Positions 4,278-7,103 of a stretch of DNA of 7,103 nucleotides are shown here, in pieces (within the stretch, counting starts at the first letter, position 1; the number at the start of each line of letters is the position of its first letter). Source of the DNA: Gammaproteobacteria bacterium (GTDB lineage: Bacteria > Gemmatimonadota > Gemmatimonadetes > Longimicrobiales > Gaopeijiaceae); NCBI GenBank assembly GCA_024638345.1, contig JAHEKL010000016.1, forward strand, positions 1 to 7,103. The letters run 5' to 3'. Position numbers and translations under genes: made by a program. Below the pieces are notes generated by a model, which was not told where the DNA came from, searched no databases, and saw only the letters and a program-made list of their open reading frames with translations.

Positions 4278-7103
4278 TCAGACCCGATTCCCGACATATC
4301 CGCGGAGCGCAGGGATCACTCGACCCCGCGACATCGCGTTCCTCACCTCTTGATGGATCTCGCCCGCACGCGGGTCCAGCGTCCGAATCTCGCCCGCCTC
4401 GATGGCGTACTCCGGAACACCGTCACGGTAGCCCACCCGGTTCGAGGCCAAGGCCGTGATGCGATCTCCCGGGGTCACAATGCCCGTCAGATTCAACGGA
4501 TCGGCCGCGCTGATTACCACGAGCCGCGCGTTCCGCTCGCTCGAGCGGGTCTTTCGTAGCGAACCCACCGCCTCCGGAAGGGCGAATTGCTCCCCCGAGA
4601 ACCCAGTCACGAAGCGGCCCCCACGAATCTCTCCCCGGGCCTCCAGCCGTCGGTAGGCCATCAGCAGCTCTCGCCAGGGCACGCTCAGGACCTCTCGCGC
4701 CAGGAGCTTGCGGAACACCACGCCGTACCGCCTCAGAAGAGTCCAGGCCAGCTTCTCGAGCCACTCGGGTTCCAGGGGCCGACGGCGGTCCGTCGGCGCC
4801 GGGTCGATCGAAGGCTCCGAGCGCCCCGAGCGGAGCAGGCTCCAACGGCCCGCGGTGTCGACTCCGTAAGGGACCGACTTTCGTCTTCTGCGCCGGACGC
4901 TCCCATCGAACGGCTTTCTCCGCTCTGACGGAGTCAGCAGCGCTCGAAGGCCGGCGAAGCCGTCCGAGGTGACGTAACCGAACGCGGCGAGCTCGCCGAG
5001 CGCGGATTCGACCTGCGTTCTGAGTAGCCCCGACTCCGCGACCAACTCGTCGAAGAACGAGGCCCCTCGGCGCTCGAGCGTGTCATTGACCCGACTTGCC
5101 GCTTCACTGAGACCCGGCTCAGGGTGACCGTTTGCGATCCGTAGCCAGGCCTCGGCGTTCTCTCTCAGGAAGAGCGAGACGGGCGACGATCTGAGCGGCC
5201 CCGTCGTCTGGAGACCCGCACCCCCGTTCACGGGCGGGCGCAGCCGACCCCACATGACCCGTCCGGTCAAGCAGAGCTGGTCGAGGAGCTCCGGCGTGTA
5301 CTCGTCGCATCTGGCCGCGAGCACGTCGGGCTCCCAGCCTACCGCCGGCAGCTCGAACCCGTCGAGACCTGCCAGAATCGCCGCCAGCCCGTCGACTCCG
5401 GAGACCTGGTCGCCATGTGAGGCACGCTGCCAACGAAACAGAAAGCGCATGAAGTCGGCGGGGGTGACGGGCTCGATCTCTGCCCGAAGCCGATTGAGCG
5501 TGTACCGATGGATCCGAGCGAGGAGTCTTCGCTCGCACCATTCACGCTCCTCTCGACCCGGCGTGAACGAACCCCTCAGGACGAATCCCTGACCCTCGAG
5601 CTCGTGGAGGGCCATGTCCGCCTCGGCCTCGGAGACACCGAGCGACACTGCCAACTCGAGCGGAGTCGTGGGTCCGACGATCTCCAGCCTTCCGCGCAAG
5701 AGCTCTCGGATGGCGGCTGGGCGGTCGTTCGGCCGGTCCAGCGCCCCGACCTCCGCGATTCTCTCGGTGGCCACCCAGAGAACGCGGCCCTCCGTTCCGT
5801 TCCCGGTCGATCGGGTCGCGCGCTGAACCCTCCCGCCCCCGATCAGCTCCTCCAGATACGCACTCCAAGCGGGGCCGCCCCGCGCCACTTCCTCCTGAGA
5901 GAGGAACCCGCAGACGAGGAGCGCGTCGTGGAGTTCGTCCGCGTTTTCCGCTTCTGGCCAGGCCTCGAGGCGGACCCGATCGATCGCGGCCTCGTCCAGG
6001 GCACCGAGGTCCTTCGCGGACGATGGCTCGAGGGCCCTGCGGCTGACGACCGCGCGCACACGACGCTCCTCCAGCCCCGCTTCGTCGAGGAAGGCGTACG
6101 GTCGCGCCGTCAGGAGCTCATGCGAGAACGTGGACGGCTCCGGGGTGTCGCGAGCGATGCAGCGGATCTCGCCGTCATGGATGCCGCGCAGGATTTTCGT
6201 GAGCCGCTCAATGTCCATCATCTCGTCCAGACAGTCGTCGATCGCCTGTCGCACGAGCGGGTGATCCGGTACCTCCCGGTCACCGACGATCGTCTCGATA
6301 CAGGCGTTCGCATCCGGAAACACCGCGGAGAGCAGGTCCTCTGCCTCCATCCGCTGGATCTGGGGAGGCGTCCTGGATCCTCCTCGCCAACGGAGGAGCG
6401 CGAGGGAGAGGTGCGCTGCCCAGCGCCAACGTACCTGGAACATGGGCGCGTCCAGGAGTGCCTGAACGAGGATCTCGCGTACGCTGTCCGGATGCAGATA
6501 ACGGAACACGTCCTCCAGCGGGAAGGAGTGCTGGGGCCCTAGAGAAAGAAGGACCCCTTCGTGCGTCGCCGCCGCCTGGAGCTCGAAATTGAACTGACGG
6601 CAGAAACGCTTTCGTAGCGCGAGTCCCCACGCCCGATTCACGCGGCTCCCGAATGGCGCGTGGAGCACGAGCTGCATCCCTCCGGCGTCGTCGAAGAAAC
6701 GCTCGAGGACGAGCGTGTCCTGAGAGGGGATTTCGCCCAGGATCCGTTTCCCCTCGGCGAGATACTCCACGATCTGGAAGGCGGCCCCCTCGGGAATTCC
6801 CGCCTCGGAGGCCAGCCATCGAATCACGTCGTCTCGATCTCCGGCCTCACCGTTGCCCGGGCGCCCCGCGCCCGTGGGGTCGCTCCTGACCTCGCCGAGA
6901 CGGTGGCTCACCTCGGCGCGGAGACCGGCCACCGACTCCGACAGCTCGGTGCTGCGGTCCGGAGCCTCCCCCAACCAGAACGGGATCGTGGGGGGCTCTC
7001 CGTGGGCATCCTCGACTCGAACCACGCCCGTCTCGACCTTGAGGAGACGCCACGAGGCGTTTCCGAGTTGGAAGATGTCGCCGGGAATGCTCTCGATCGC
7101 GAA
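4278..7103 (-). CDS. lhr: Long-form Lhr superfamily 2 DNA-repair helicase, partial (N-terminal motor domains off the window)
   Basis: The frame is open from the right edge to the TGA at 4280-4278: 941 residues of the C-terminal part. Long Lhr proteins have about 1,500 residues, so roughly 600 N-terminal ones, including the RecA domains with helicase motifs, lie outside. The fragment opens in the Lhr signature just after them: GDIFQLGNASWR (8-19) and VEDAHGEPPTIPFWLGE (30-46). The DEAD/H-associated region (about 145-350) includes LHAPFGSRVNRAWGLALRKR, FCRQFNFELQAAA and ELLTARPYAFLDEAGLEERR. The C-terminal domain follows: winged-helix-like segments near 465-510 and 670-715, the Lhr-typical FMRFLFRWQ (about 551-559), a basic linker with RRRRRK (737-742), and a last winged-helix/beta part resembling AlkZ glycosylases (about 777-905; GGRFVTGFSGEQFALPEAV, SAADPLNLTGIVTPG). 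Lhr unwinds DNA 3' to 5' and belongs to repair; the E. coli C-terminal domain is reported to excise uracil. The GTG at 7025 is internal, not the start. No frameshift or stop interrupts the fragment. Confidence 0.93.
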   Translation of the reverse strand, partial: FAIESIPGDIFQLGNASWRLLKVETGVVRVEDAHGEPPTIPFWLGEAPDRSTELSESVAGLRAEVSHRLGEVRSDPTGAGRPGNGEAGDRDDVIRWLASEAGIPEGAAFQIVEYLAEGKRILGEIPSQDTLVLERFFDDAGGMQLVLHAPFGSRVNRAWGLALRKRFCRQFNFELQAAATHEGVLLSLGPQHSFPLEDVFRYLHPDSVREILVQALLDAPMFQVRWRWAAHLSLALLRWRGGSRTPPQIQRMEAEDLLSAVFPDANACIETIVGDREVPDHPLVRQAIDDCLDEMMDIERLTKILRGIHDGEIRCIARDTPEPSTFSHELLTARPYAFLDEAGLEERRVRAVVSRRALEPSSAKDLGALDEAAIDRVRLEAWPEAENADELHDALLVCGFLSQEEVARGGPAWSAYLEELIGGGRVQRATRSTGNGTEGRVLWVATERIAEVGALDRPNDRPAAIRELLRGRLEIVGPTTPLELAVSLGVSEAEADMALHELEGQGFVLRGSFTPGREEREWCERRLLARIHRYTLNRLRAEIEPVTPADFMRFLFRWQRASHGDQVSGVDGLAAILAGLDGFELPAVGWEPDVLAARCDEYTPELLDQLCLTGRVMWGRLRPPVNGGAGLQTTGPLRSSPVSLFLRENAEAWLRIANGHPEPGLSEAASRVNDTLERRGASFFDELVAESGLLRTQVESALGELAAFGYVTSDGFAGLRALLTPSERRKPFDGSVRRRRRKSVPYGVDTAGRWSLLRSGRSEPSIDPAPTDRRRPLEPEWLEKLAWTLLRRYGVVFRKLLAREVLSVPWRELLMAYRRLEARGEIRGGRFVTGFSGEQFALPEAVGSLRKTRSSERNARLVVISAADPLNLTGIVTPGDRITALASNRVGYRDGVPEYAIEAGEIRTLDPRAGEIHQEVRNAMSRGRVIPALRGYVGNRV

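Noticed and set aside
4273..4285. Palindrome GGGTCT-C-AGACCC across the lhr stop codon as a terminator
   Set aside because: With a usable 3-base loop it leaves only a 5-bp stem, no T-run follows, and half of it lies in the lhr coding sequence. Chance is the simpler explanation.
5508..6542. Plus-strand open frame of 344 codons opposite lhr
   Set aside because: It lies wholly inside the well-supported Lhr coding frame and shows no family resemblance.
7023..7025. GTG at 7025 as the start of the helicase-like protein
   Set aside because: The frame stays open to the right edge, and the extra 26 residues (including GDIFQLGNASWR) match the Lhr family, so the gene simply enters from outside the window.

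Overview
The window is GC-rich and densely coding. All five recognisable genes lie on the minus strand, so transcription runs from the right edge to the left edge. The likely source is a Gemmatimonadota- or Acidobacteriota-type bacterium, probably a metagenome assembly. This rests on the pairing of a secreted cytochrome c/copper-monooxygenase-like protein with a secreted protein bearing GYFN and IPVGPNN motifs, a combination I associate from memory with those phyla. It was not tested by any search.

Right part (7103 to 4278): the C-terminal 941 residues of a long-form Lhr DNA-repair helicase. The two RecA motor domains lie beyond the window edge. The DEAD/H-associated region and the complete C-terminal domain of winged helices plus an AlkZ-like part are present. 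After 45 bases comes a MatC/SLC13-like membrane transporter (4232 to 2979) with a TTG start and a strong AGGAGG. Eight bases further on is a small SRPBCC/AHSA1 protein (2970 to 2506), whose ribosome binding site is built from the transporter stop codon. These three genes look like one transcription unit.

Left part (2373 to 1): after a 132-base gap holding two mutually exclusive hairpins and a weak promoter candidate, there is a second unit of two exported proteins. The first is a 497-residue fusion of a c-type cytochrome domain (CETCH) to a copper type II monooxygenase-like module with an apparently full set of copper ligands. The second starts inside the stop codon of the first (TAATG), carries a signal peptide, has no assigned function and runs off the left edge after 293 residues. 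This exported haem/copper pair is the most interesting part of the window: a possible monooxygenase with its own built-in electron donor and a translationally coupled partner. Its substrate cannot be read from the sequence.

I saw no tRNA or rRNA gene, CRISPR array, insertion sequence or attachment site. No stretch over 300 bases lacks a gene.
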